A DNA stretch of 64,000 nt from Lysobacter niastensis (GTDB lineage Bacteria > Pseudomonadota > Gammaproteobacteria > Xanthomonadales > Xanthomonadaceae). Positions 54,584-62,877 of the stretch are shown piece by piece. Positions within the stretch are counted from its first letter, which is position 1. Each line of letters opens with the position of its first letter. The notes below the pieces were generated by a model. It was not told the origin of the DNA and searched no databases. It worked only from the letters and a program-made list of their open reading frames with translations. The stretch is from contig NZ_JADLZT010000003.1 in NCBI RefSeq assembly GCF_015453285.1, forward strand, positions 372,001 to 436,000, given 5' to 3'. Both the position numbers and the translations under genes were made by a program.

Positions 54584-56296
54584 ATGTTCGATCACGACGA
54601 TACGGCGTCGCTGGCCAGCCTGGTGGTCGGGGTCACCGGACATCGCAAGCTGCGGGAGGCGGACCTTCCCGGACTGCGGACCCGTGTGCGCGACTTCCTG
54701 CAGGACCTGCAGGCGCGATATCCCGAATTGCCGGTGGTCGTGCTGTCGTCGCTGGCCGAAGGCGGCGACCAGCTCGTGGCGCAGGTCGCGCTCGACCTCG
54801 GCCTGCGCGTGATCGCGCCTCTGCCATTGCCGGTCGACCTGTACCGCCACGACTTCGAAGACCCAGACAGCCGCGACGCGTTCGACCGGCAACGCCTGCT
54901 CGCCGACACGATGGTGCTGCCGCTGCGCCACGACAGCCACCAAGACGCCATCGCAAAGGCGGGCCCGGCGCGTGACCAGCAATACGCACAGGCCGGCATC
55001 TTCGTATCCAGCCACTGCCACATCCTGCTGGCGCTGTGGGACGGCGTCGATTCGGACCGGCTCGGCGGCACCTCGCAGATCGTGCATTACCACCTGCAGG
55101 GCACGGTGCCGGGCGAGATCGACCGTCGCCGCCGCGTCGCGCTGGCACGGCTGGGTCTGGACGAGGAAACGCTGCTCTACCACCTGCCCGTCGCCCGCGA
55201 AGGCAGCAACGACGACATCGAGGATCGCGGCCGCTGGCTCACCGCCGACGACGGGATCATCGTGCACGAGCAGCTGCCGCCGGCATTCGACCTGATGTTC
55301 CGCCGGCAGGCCGAGTTCAACACCGACGTGCGCCGCTACGAAAAGGCGATAGGCACTGCTTTCCAGCTCGAATCGGCAGGCGGCGACGAACCGGCGCCCT
55401 GCCCGATCGAGATCCTGTTCGCCGCGACCGACTGGCTGGCGCGCACGTACCAGCGGCGCGTCGGGCATGTGCTGCGCATCGTCTATCTGCTGGCGGCAGC
55501 GATGGGGTTCGCGTTCTTCACCTACACGCACATCACCGCGCACCACCTCGTGATCAACCTGTTCCTGGTGTTTTTCCTCGCCGGCCTGGGCGTGGTGGTG
55601 CTGGCGCGACGGCGCGAATGGCAGCGCAAGCATCTGGACTACCGCGCACTCGCTGAAGGATTGCGCGTGCAGTCGTACTGGCGGCGCGCCGGTATCGTCG
55701 ACCTCGCCTCGCCGGCGTTCGCCCACGACAACTTCCTGCAGAAGCAGGACGTCGAGCTGGGCTGGATACGCAACGTGATGCGCGGCGCCAGCCTCGATGG
55801 ACTGCGCATTCCGGCCAAGGGCGGTGCATCGCAGGTCGACGCGGTGATCCGCGACTGGATCGGCACGCCAGAAAGTGGCGGACAGCTGCGCTACTTCGCG
55901 GCGACCGCATCGCGGCGATCGCGGCTGCACCATCGCGCCGAGGTTCTCGGAATGGCCTGCCTGTGGGCCGGCGTCGGCATCAGCGTTCTGCTGGCGATCT
56001 TCGCCAGCGGCATGGATACGCACCAGCAGCACCTGCTGGTCTCGACCATGGGCATCCTGTCGGTCGCAGCCGCCGTACACGAGGCCTACGCGTACAAGAA
56101 GGCCGACAAGGAACTGATCAAGCAGTACCGCTTCATGCAGCGCATCTTCGGTGCGGCGCGGCGGCGCCTGGGCTGCTGCGCCGACCTCGCGGAGAAACGC
56201 CAGGTGCTGCGCACGCTGGGCGAGGCGGCGCTGGCCGAGCACGCCGAGTGGACGCTGATGCATCGCGAGCGGCAGCTGGAGCATTCGCGCCTGTAA
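54584..56296 (+). CDS. SLOG-like nucleotide-sensing protein with membrane helices
   Basis: This 570-residue protein has an N-terminal domain resembling SLOG (SMF/DprA-LOG): VVGVTGHRKL at residues 14-23, VVLSSLAEGGDQLVAQVALD at 52-71 and HCHILLALWDG at 144-154. These are the loops that bind nucleotides in the family. Two membrane-helix pairs follow (about 296-315 with 321-340, and 453-475 with 483-502). The cytosolic segment between them has DYRALAEGLRVQSYWRRAGI, a pattern seen in SLATT/DUF4231-type membrane modules. I infer a nucleotide sensor that gates a membrane effector. It is 100 bases upstream of the TIR gene and in the same direction. Confidence 0.72.
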   Translation: MFDHDDTASLASLVVGVTGHRKLREADLPGLRTRVRDFLQDLQARYPELPVVVLSSLAEGGDQLVAQVALDLGLRVIAPLPLPVDLYRHDFEDPDSRDAFDRQRLLADTMVLPLRHDSHQDAIAKAGPARDQQYAQAGIFVSSHCHILLALWDGVDSDRLGGTSQIVHYHLQGTVPGEIDRRRRVALARLGLDEETLLYHLPVAREGSNDDIEDRGRWLTADDGIIVHEQLPPAFDLMFRRQAEFNTDVRRYEKAIGTAFQLESAGGDEPAPCPIEILFAATDWLARTYQRRVGHVLRIVYLLAAAMGFAFFTYTHITAHHLVINLFLVFFLAGLGVVVLARRREWQRKHLDYRALAEGLRVQSYWRRAGIVDLASPAFAHDNFLQKQDVELGWIRNVMRGASLDGLRIPAKGGASQVDAVIRDWIGTPESGGQLRYFAATASRRSRLHHRAEVLGMACLWAGVGISVLLAIFASGMDTHQQHLLVSTMGILSVAAAVHEAYAYKKADKELIKQYRFMQRIFGAARRRLGCCADLAEKRQVLRTLGEAALAEHAEWTLMHRERQLEHSRL

Positions 56297-56397
56297 CGCA
56301 CGTTCGCGTAAGCGGCATCACCCGACATGGTGATGCCGGCGCTGTCCGAAGGCTGCCCCGGCAGGCGTTTGATTGGTCGCCATCCGCGGGTCACGCC

Positions 56398-58476
56398 ATG
56401 CGATTCCGGGCCTTCCTCAGCTACAGCCATGCCGACGCCGCCTGGGCACGCTGGCTGCTGCGCCGGCTCGAAACCTATCGCGTGCCGTCGCGGCTGGTCG
56501 GTGCGCATGCGGGCAACGGCACCATCGACCGCCGCCTGGGCACGTTCTTCCGCGATCGCGAGGAACTGCCGACCGCTGGCGACCTTGGCTCGACGATTCG
56601 CGAAGCGCTCGCCGATTCCGCCACGCTGATCGTGATCTGCTCACCCGCCGCGGCGCAGTCGCGATGGGTCAATGCCGAAGTCCAGGCGTTCCAGGACTCC
56701 GGCCGCGGCGATCGCGTGCTGTGCTTCGTGGTTGACGGCGAACCGGGCAGCGCCGATCCGGCACGGCAATGCTTCCCTCCCGCCCTGCTGCAACCCGCTC
56801 CGGATGGCAACACGCGCGAACCGCTCGCCGCCGATGCGCGGCGTGAAGGCGACGGACGCGAGCGTGCTTTCCTGAAGCTGGTCGCGGGATTGCTCGGCGT
56901 CGGCTACGACGCGCTCGCACAACGCGAAGCACAGCGGCGGCAACGCAAGTGGGCCGTGGTGACGGCGGCCTCCATCGCCGGCATGGCGATCGCGATGGCC
57001 CTGGCCGTCACTGCATGGGTCGCACGCAACGATGCCCAGCGCCGCCAGGCGCAGGCCGAGGACATCCTCGGATTCATGCTCGGCGACCTGCGCAAGAAGC
57101 TGGACACCGTCGGCCGGCTCGACCTGATGCGCTCGGTCGACGACAAGGCCACGGCGTACTTCGCCACGCTGGATCCGCGCGACCTCACCGACCGCGCGCT
57201 CGAAGAGCAGGCCCGCTCACTGACCGGCATCGGCCAGGTGCGCCTCAATGAAGGCAAGCATGACCCTGCGATGGCGGCGTTCCGCGAGGCACATGCGCGC
57301 AGCACCACGCTGCACCAGCGCGCACCGGACAACGGCCAGCGCCTGTTCGATCTGGCACAGGCCGAGTACTGGATCGGGTTTGTCGCCCTGGAACAGGGGC
57401 GCTACGACGAATCGGGGGTCTGGTTCCGCAAGTATCGGGACAGCGGGATCCGGCTGGCGGCGATGGATCGCGCGAACTTCGACTGGCAACGCGAAGTCGC
57501 CTACGGCCACCAGACCCTGGCGGTGCTCGACGAGCGGCGCGGGCGCTACCCGGAAGCCGAGCGCGCCGTCCGCGAAGAGCTTGCCCTGTACCAGGTCTGG
57601 ACGGCACAGCGACCGCATGACAATGCACTGCGCTTCGAGGCCACCAATGTCCTGTCGTGGCTGGGCACCCTGTCGGCCCGCCAAGGCAAGCTCGCCGACG
57701 CGGAGGCGTTCTTCAGCGAGCAGCTCGCCGGGATGCAACGCAATGTCGCGGCGGAGCCGGCAAACGCCAAATGGCAGGATCTGCGCGTCAATGCGTTGTA
57801 TCTGCTGGTGGAAGCACAGGCCCAGCGCGGCCGGCGCAGCGAGGCCCTCACGAACATCCTCGCGGCAACGACGTCCGCCGACACATTGGCCAGGCAGGAT
57901 CCGGCCAACAATCTGTGGCAGACGCCACCTGCGATCTGCCGCTGGTGGCAGGCCCAGTTGATCGCCCCCTCCGACAGCGCGGCGGCTGTCCAGATCGCAG
58001 ACGAAGCCGCCGCGATCCTGACCCGCGCTCGGGCCGCCGAACCCGAGAACGAGCGCGTGCTTCGTTGGCTCGTCATGGCGCGCAACCTGCAGGCCCAGCT
58101 CGCACTTTCGACAGGTGACAGCCGTGCGTCGCGAACGCACGCCGCCGAAGCGCTGGCCTTGTTGGAACCGGCCTGGAAGAAGAGTCCGAACGAGGTCCTG
58201 CGCCTGGTGCTGGCGAACAACCGGATCGTGGCCGGAGAAGGCGCGCAGGCAGCAGGCGACGTCGCAGCAGCCCGCGCGGATTGGCGACAGGCCGAGCAAC
58301 TGCTGACGGCGGACGCACGCGACGCGTTGCCATTCGAACGGCTCGATCCACTGGTGCGAACCCTGCTGCTTCTCGACCGCGCTACCGAGGCGCAGCCGCA
58401 CCAGCAACGCCTCACCGCCGCGGGCTACGTCCCGCTGCGGCCATTCCCGGCAGCCGGCCGGATCGCCGCGCAATAG
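56398..58476 (+). CDS. TIR-domain protein with membrane helix and TPRs
   Basis: This 692-residue protein has an N-terminal TIR domain (FRAFLSYSHADAAWARWL at 3-20, FRDREELPTAGDLGSTIREA at 51-70). The motif SRWVNAEVQAF at 88-98 places a Glu at the catalytic position of NAD-cleaving TIRs. One membrane helix spans about residues 186-206. The rest is TPR-like helix pairs with repeats such as FVALEQGRYDESGVWFRKYR. I infer an effector whose TIR acts in the cytosol and whose TPR domain lies across the membrane or serves as a binding scaffold. A much longer in-frame upstream start lies inside the neighbour and was rejected. Confidence 0.82.
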   Translation: MRFRAFLSYSHADAAWARWLLRRLETYRVPSRLVGAHAGNGTIDRRLGTFFRDREELPTAGDLGSTIREALADSATLIVICSPAAAQSRWVNAEVQAFQDSGRGDRVLCFVVDGEPGSADPARQCFPPALLQPAPDGNTREPLAADARREGDGRERAFLKLVAGLLGVGYDALAQREAQRRQRKWAVVTAASIAGMAIAMALAVTAWVARNDAQRRQAQAEDILGFMLGDLRKKLDTVGRLDLMRSVDDKATAYFATLDPRDLTDRALEEQARSLTGIGQVRLNEGKHDPAMAAFREAHARSTTLHQRAPDNGQRLFDLAQAEYWIGFVALEQGRYDESGVWFRKYRDSGIRLAAMDRANFDWQREVAYGHQTLAVLDERRGRYPEAERAVREELALYQVWTAQRPHDNALRFEATNVLSWLGTLSARQGKLADAEAFFSEQLAGMQRNVAAEPANAKWQDLRVNALYLLVEAQAQRGRRSEALTNILAATTSADTLARQDPANNLWQTPPAICRWWQAQLIAPSDSAAAVQIADEAAAILTRARAAEPENERVLRWLVMARNLQAQLALSTGDSRASRTHAAEALALLEPAWKKSPNEVLRLVLANNRIVAGEGAQAAGDVAAARADWRQAEQLLTADARDALPFERLDPLVRTLLLLDRATEAQPHQQRLTAAGYVPLRPFPAAGRIAAQ

Positions 58477-58526
58477 ACAGGTTCCGTCCCGGCCCGAACG
58501 GCCATCCCCCAAGAGGAGTCACGACC

Positions 58527-58913
58527 ATGCCGAACACCCCGAACATCAATCTCGACGTACGCAACTTCGCCTCCGGCGCCCCCTACAAGAACGTCGCCGC
58601 CTCCAACGGCCAGACCTACAGCTACTGCTACACCGGTGGCGACGATGGCAACGGCGGCCTGGACCAGACCGTAGGCAATGGCCGCGATACCGCCCTCGTG
58701 TCGCTGATCGCCGACCAGCGTTACGAGATCAGCGGGCACAACTTCCTCAACGACCCCAACAACCAGCTCAGCTGGAGCGGCAACAGCAAGCGCAACGGCA
58801 ACATCATCGACGCCAACAACGCCATCGCGAACGCCGAATACTGCGTCATCGTGACGGACACGGGCAACGGCAATTGCACGATCGTCTGCGATCCGCCGAT
58901 CATCAACCGGTAG
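58527..58913 (+). CDS. Small DP-EP-like protein, third gene of the TIR locus
   Basis: This 128-residue protein opens MPNTPNINLDVRNFASGAPY and ends IVCDPPIINR. Its terminal DPxIIN pattern recalls the DP-EP family, a small secreted or cytosolic beta-rich group of unknown role. The middle is rich in Gly and Asn. AAGAGGAG lies before the ATG. It follows the TIR gene by 50 bases in the same direction and precedes a strong terminator, so it closes the transcription unit. The family call is tentative. Confidence 0.6.
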   Translation: MPNTPNINLDVRNFASGAPYKNVAASNGQTYSYCYTGGDDGNGGLDQTVGNGRDTALVSLIADQRYEISGHNFLNDPNNQLSWSGNSKRNGNIIDANNAIANAEYCVIVTDTGNGNCTIVCDPPIINR

Positions 58914-59005
58914 CCACCGCGGGGCGCGGCGCACACGAGTGCGCCGCAACGCCCGGAATGCCACGATTCACGGTCTGCCTTGCACCTGAGCACCAATCGG
59001 CGGCA

Positions 59006-59036
59006 CAAAAAAAAGCGGGCCTGAGCCCGCTTTTTT
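59006..59036. terminator. Bidirectional terminator
   Basis: AAAAAAAAGCGGGC and GCCCGCTTTTTT form a hairpin with loop CTGA. A-run and T-run flank both arms, so it can stop transcripts from the TIR locus and from the convergent desaturase gene. Confidence 0.93.
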
Positions 59037-59058
59037 CATCCAGCGGTCGCAGGCACCA

Positions 59059-60099
59059 TCAGGCGCGTGCGGCCTTCGGAAACCCGACCATGCGTCCGGT
59101 CTCCTCGCACCACAGCTTCAGGCGCGCGCTCTTCAGGCTCGACCACATCGTCAGGCGCGGCGCGGACTGCAGCAGCGGACTCGATTCGAACGCCTCGCGC
59201 AGGCGGTAGTTCGGGATGCGGCTGGCCAGGTGGTGGATGTGGTGATAACCGATGTTGCCGGTGAACCAGTGCAGCACGCGCGGCAGGTCGTAATACGAGC
59301 TGCCGGCAACCGCGGCCTGGCTGGAATCCCACTCGCCCTTGCGCGCCCAGTACGCGTCCTCGAACGTGTGCTGCACGTAGAACAGCCAGACGCCCGCGGC
59401 ACCGGCGATCAGCACGATCGGCAGGTGCACCACCAGCGCCGTGTGCCAGCCGATGGCGAAGCCCAGCGAGACCAGCGCAACCGCCAGCATCAGGTTGTTG
59501 AGCAGCACGCTCGCCCATTCCTTCTTCCACGTGAACGGAAGGTCGAACGGAAAGCGATGCTTGATCACGAACTGGTAGACGGGACCGATGCCCAGCAGCA
59601 CCGGGGTGCTGCGATACATCCGATACGCCAGGCGACCCCGCCACGAGCGCGCGCGGTATTCGGCGACGGTCAGCGTGTCGATGTCGCCCATCTCGCGGCG
59701 GTCGAGGTTGCCTGACGTGCCGTGGTGCACGGCGTGGGTCTTCTTCCAGTAACCGTAGGGGAACAGCGTGACCAGCCCCAGGCAGCGGCCGACCATGTCA
59801 TTGGCGCGGGCGCTGGCGAAGAACGATCCGTGCCCGCAGTCGTGCTGGATGATGAACAACCGCACGTACAGGCCCGCAGCGGGAAGCGCCAGCAGCAGCG
59901 TCCAGCCGTAGTTCCATTGCGCGACCACGCTCCAGGCCATCAGTGCCCAGACGGCCACGAAGGGAATCAGCGTGTTGACCAGCTGCCACACGGCCCGTCC
60001 CAGGTGCGGCTTGGCGAAGCTCGCGCACAGCTGGCGGAGTTGGGTGGCGGTTTTGACTTCGGTGTTCAAGTGCACGCTTCTTCTCAGGGGACGAAGCAT
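59059..60099 (-). CDS. Membrane fatty acid desaturase
   Basis: This membrane di-iron desaturase of about 346 residues has all three His boxes: HDCGH in [22 protein letters not shown] in [17 protein letters not shown], and HHIHH in [17 protein letters not shown]. It places a double bond in acyl chains of membrane lipids. The start is unclear: ATG at 60099 was used, TTG at 60126 gives nine more residues, and a GTG nearer 60075 has the better ribosome site. It is convergent with the TIR locus. Confidence 0.88.
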   Translation of the reverse strand: MLRPLRRSVHLNTEVKTATQLRQLCASFAKPHLGRAVWQLVNTLIPFVAVWALMAWSVVAQWNYGWTLLLALPAAGLYVRLFIIQHDCGHGSFFASARANDMVGRCLGLVTLFPYGYWKKTHAVHHGTSGNLDRREMGDIDTLTVAEYRARSWRGRLAYRMYRSTPVLLGIGPVYQFVIKHRFPFDLPFTWKKEWASVLLNNLMLAVALVSLGFAIGWHTALVVHLPIVLIAGAAGVWLFYVQHTFEDAYWARKGEWDSSQAAVAGSSYYDLPRVLHWFTGNIGYHHIHHLASRIPNYRLREAFESSPLLQSAPRLTMWSSLKSARLKLWCEETGRMVGFPKAARA

Positions 60100-60258
60100 T
60101 GTCGGAGAGCAGCGGCTCCCGAACAATCACGTGCGCATGCGTACGGAGGGATATCGCACCGGAACTGGGAGGCAGTACCCGGATTAATCGGGGTGAGAAA
60201 GGCTAAGAACCGTTCGTCGGCTGGACCCGTTCCACCCTGAACGGGCACGATTGCGCCA

Positions 60259-60531
60259 ATGACCGCCTGGTACGTCTACCTGCTCGAATGCCGCGATGGC
60301 AGCCTCTACACCGGCATCGCCACCGATGTCGATCGACGTTTCGCGCAGCATCTGGCCGGCAAGGGCGCACGCTACACCCGCTCGCATCCTCCTTCGCGCC
60401 TGCTGGCGCGCTTCGCCTACGCCAACCGCTCGGACGCCAGCCGCGCCGAGTACGCGATCAAGCAGCTCAGTCCGGCGCGCAAGCGTGCGCTCTGCGACGG
60501 CGACGCCAGCGCCCTACCCGCCTTGGACTAG
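60259..60531 (+). CDS. GIY-YIG nuclease superfamily protein
   Basis: This 90-residue single-domain GIY-YIG protein of the YhbQ/UPF0213 type starts WYVYLLECRDGSLYTGIATD, with the YVYLL and YTGI signature. RRFAQHLAGKGARYTRSHPP and ASRAEYAIKQLSPARKR complete the small nuclease fold. Its TAG stop codon overlaps the first bases of the MITE-like element that follows, so the C-terminus may have been trimmed or rewritten by insertion. Confidence 0.87.
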   Translation: MTAWYVYLLECRDGSLYTGIATDVDRRFAQHLAGKGARYTRSHPPSRLLARFAYANRSDASRAEYAIKQLSPARKRALCDGDASALPALD

Positions 60532-60796
60532 GGCCTGTTAACGCTATCGGGATAGGCCGCGTTACACCTCAGGGGCCGCCAGGTGGTGTTGCGCGCCGCA
60601 GCGGCTTGCTGATTGCAAGCTCAAGGCACGCGGCACCGCATGGCGGCCCCTGGGGTGCAACCCGAAGGGCCGGGCGTGGAGGCGCGCGATGCGGCGTCAT
60701 CGCTCGGTTGCGTATCGACATACGCGTCTTCGCTCTTTCTGGCCTCGCACGCCTCCACGCCCGGCGCGGCCTGTCCCGATAGCGTTAGCAGGCCCT
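60530..60796. mobile_element. 267-bp MITE-like element with 32-bp terminal inverted repeats
   Basis: The ends AGGGCCTGTTAACGCTATCG... (60530-60561) and its inverted counterpart at 60765-60796 match in 30 of 32 positions. Inside are two more hairpins. One pairs 60561-60581 with 60641-60661 (18 of 21 positions), and the other pairs CGGGCGTGGAGGC at 60671 with its exact complement at 60751. GCGTAT/ATACGC forms a third small stem near 60709. There is no transposase, so it is a non-autonomous element or structured repeat. No clear target duplication is visible. Confidence 0.82.
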
Positions 60797-60863
60797 GACA
60801 TTGCGCGCGGGCCGCGCGCCTGCGACGCTGTGCGACCCGCTCGCACTTCATCCACCCCTGCTC

Positions 60864-61085
60864 ATGCAACCCATCGATTTCGAACTGGATCGCGAATACG
60901 TCGAGCTCAACCAGCTGTTGAAGCTGGTCGGCCTGTGCGACAGCGGCGGCGCTGGCAAGGCCATCGTCGCAAGTGGCGCGGTCACGGTCGACGGCGCGGT
61001 CGAACTGCGCAAGACCTGCAAGATCCACGCGGGCCAGGTGGTGCGTGTGGAAGGCGTGGAGATCCGCGTGGTCGGTGTCGCCTGA
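60864..61085 (+). CDS. S4-domain RNA-binding protein (YbcJ-like)
   Basis: This 73-residue protein is a stand-alone S4 RNA-binding domain. It has ELNQLLKLVGLCDSGGAGKA, then GAVTVDGAVELRKTCKIHAG and a final beta strand. It belongs to the YbcJ/YaaA group with no catalytic part. It begins 67 bases after the MITE-like element ends, so its promoter may lie inside the element. The role in translation or RNA metabolism is inferred. Confidence 0.84.
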   Translation: MQPIDFELDREYVELNQLLKLVGLCDSGGAGKAIVASGAVTVDGAVELRKTCKIHAGQVVRVEGVEIRVVGVA

Positions 61086-61094
61086 CGCGGACGA

Positions 61095-61796
61095 TCACGG
61101 TTCGCCGCGGGCGTCCTGCATCCGCGAGACCAGCCGCAGGCTGACCAGCGACGCGACCAGCACCGCCAGGTACAGCTGGCCGAACACCGCTTCGAATATC
61201 GCCAGCCCGCGCGCGATCGCTCCCAGCGGCGAGATGTCGCCGTAACCCAGCGTCGCGAGCGTGACGAAGCTGTAGTAGATGCCGTCGGCCAGCGAGAATT
61301 CTCCCATCAGCGGCGAACCGCCGAGCGTGAAAGAGCCCGGCACAAGCCGCTCCAGCGACACATAGGCCACGCCCCAGAACACGCCGGCGAGCAGATAGAC
61401 GCTCAGCCCCGCACACAGGTGCTCGGTATCGACGCGCTTGGCGCGAAGCGCGTGCGTGAGCGCGCGCCAGCCCGCGATCGTGGCGAGCACGGCCCACAAG
61501 AGGAGCCCGATCGAGGACAGGTCGGGCAAGCCGAGCATGGCCGCCACCAGCCGCAACAGCACGGCGGCAGCGACCAGCACGATCAGGAACGTCCAGCGCC
61601 GTTCGCCGAACACCGGCATGACCGCGATCAACAGGCTGGCACCGAGGGACCACTCGAGGACGCGATCACCGAACCCCAGGTGGCGCAGCAGCGGCCCGAT
61701 CGCGATCGTCGCCAGCAGTGAGCACAGCAGCATCGCGTAGCGATGGCGCGCGAACGTCCGGACCAGCGCGCGGAAGCGGTCACGCGCCGCCAACAT
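61095..61796 (-). CDS. Two-TM potassium-channel-like protein
   Basis: This 233-residue membrane protein ends in an ion-channel-2 pore: the filter sequence TLATLGYGDISPLGAIA near residue 192, with GIYYSFVTLATLGYGD as the pore helix and filter. Further helices precede it. No RCK or other sensor domain is visible. It is close to the Ca2+/H+ antiporter on the same strand, with seven bases between. Confidence 0.82.
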   Translation of the reverse strand: MLAARDRFRALVRTFARHRYAMLLCSLLATIAIGPLLRHLGFGDRVLEWSLGASLLIAVMPVFGERRWTFLIVLVAAAVLLRLVAAMLGLPDLSSIGLLLWAVLATIAGWRALTHALRAKRVDTEHLCAGLSVYLLAGVFWGVAYVSLERLVPGSFTLGGSPLMGEFSLADGIYYSFVTLATLGYGDISPLGAIARGLAIFEAVFGQLYLAVLVASLVSLRLVSRMQDARGEP

Positions 61797-61803
61797 GGCC
61801 GCG

Positions 61804-62877
61804 TCAACCCGCCGCGTCCGGCACGAAGTAGAAGACCACCGCGAGGATCAGGTACACGGCGAGCAGCTGCACGCCGCGCAGCCAGTGCGAGCGCCCGTCG
61901 GAGGTGAGCTGGCCGCAGATCAGCACCGCGAACATGATCGAGAACACCAGACCGGGCCGGAACACCAGGTCCATCGGGTGCGGGCCGACCACGTAGCTCA
62001 GCAGCACCAGCAGCGGCGCGACCATCAGCGCCAGCTGCACGCTGGAGCCGAGCGCGATCGACAGCGACAGGTCCATGCGGTCGTGGCGCGCAGCCACGAT
62101 CGCAGTCGCCTGCTCGGCCGCGCCGCCCAGCACGGCCAGCACGAACACGCCGGCGAACAGGTCGGTCAGGCCCAGCGAGGCCGCTGCAGGTTCCACCGCG
62201 GCGACCAGGATCTCGCTCATCCAGACGATGCCCAGCGTCACCGCGCCCAGCACCAGCGCCGCCTTCTTCGGCGCCCACTCCGCCTCGTGACCGTGGCCGT
62301 GGCCATCGTCGCCGTGCCCGCCACCCGTGAACAGTTCCTTGTTGGTGACCAGGGTGAAGAGCACATTGGCGGCGTAGGTCGCCAGCAGGATCACGGCGAT
62401 CCAGTTGCTGATAGGGCCGATGTTCTCGCGAGCGCCCGGTGGCGCGGAGGCGTGGAACGCCGCCGGCAGGATCAGTGCGATCACCCCCAGCGTCAGCATC
62501 GTCGCCAGCGACCGCACGGCGGTGGCGTTGTAGAGCTGCTCCTTGCGCCCCAGACCACCAACGAACATGGCCACGCCCGTGACCAGCAGGATGTTGCCGA
62601 TGATGGTGCCGGCCAGCGAAGCCTTCACCATGTCGTACAGGCCGCCGCGCAGCGCGGCGAAGGCGATGATGAACTCGGCTGCGTTACCGAACGTCGCGTT
62701 GAGCAGGCCACCGACACCAGCTCCCAGCCGTGCCGCCAGGCTTCCGGTGGCCCGCGCCATCAGCGCGCACAGCGGGATGATGGCAAGCGCGGCGACGGCA
62801 AACGTCAGCAACGGCCTGCCGGGCGCGAAGTGCTCCAGCGCCGCGGCAATGGGCATCAGCAGCAGCAACCATTTCAT
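61804..62877 (-). CDS. cax: Ca2+/H+ antiporter (CaCA family)
   Basis: This 357-residue membrane exchanger has the two alpha repeats: GLLNATFGNAAEFIIAFAAL near residue 57 and FVLAVLGGAAEQATAIVAAR near 250, each with acidic residues used to bind cation. A His/Asp-rich loop, GGHGDDGHGHGHEAEW, lies between the two halves. It exports calcium or other divalent cations. Its start overlaps the efflux protein gene by four bases. Confidence 0.88.
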   Translation of the reverse strand: MKWLLLLMPIAAALEHFAPGRPLLTFAVAALAIIPLCALMARATGSLAARLGAGVGGLLNATFGNAAEFIIAFAALRGGLYDMVKASLAGTIIGNILLVTGVAMFVGGLGRKEQLYNATAVRSLATMLTLGVIALILPAAFHASAPPGARENIGPISNWIAVILLATYAANVLFTLVTNKELFTGGGHGDDGHGHGHEAEWAPKKAALVLGAVTLGIVWMSEILVAAVEPAAASLGLTDLFAGVFVLAVLGGAAEQATAIVAARHDRMDLSLSIALGSSVQLALMVAPLLVLLSYVVGPHPMDLVFRPGLVFSIMFAVLICGQLTSDGRSHWLRGVQLLAVYLILAVVFYFVPDAAG

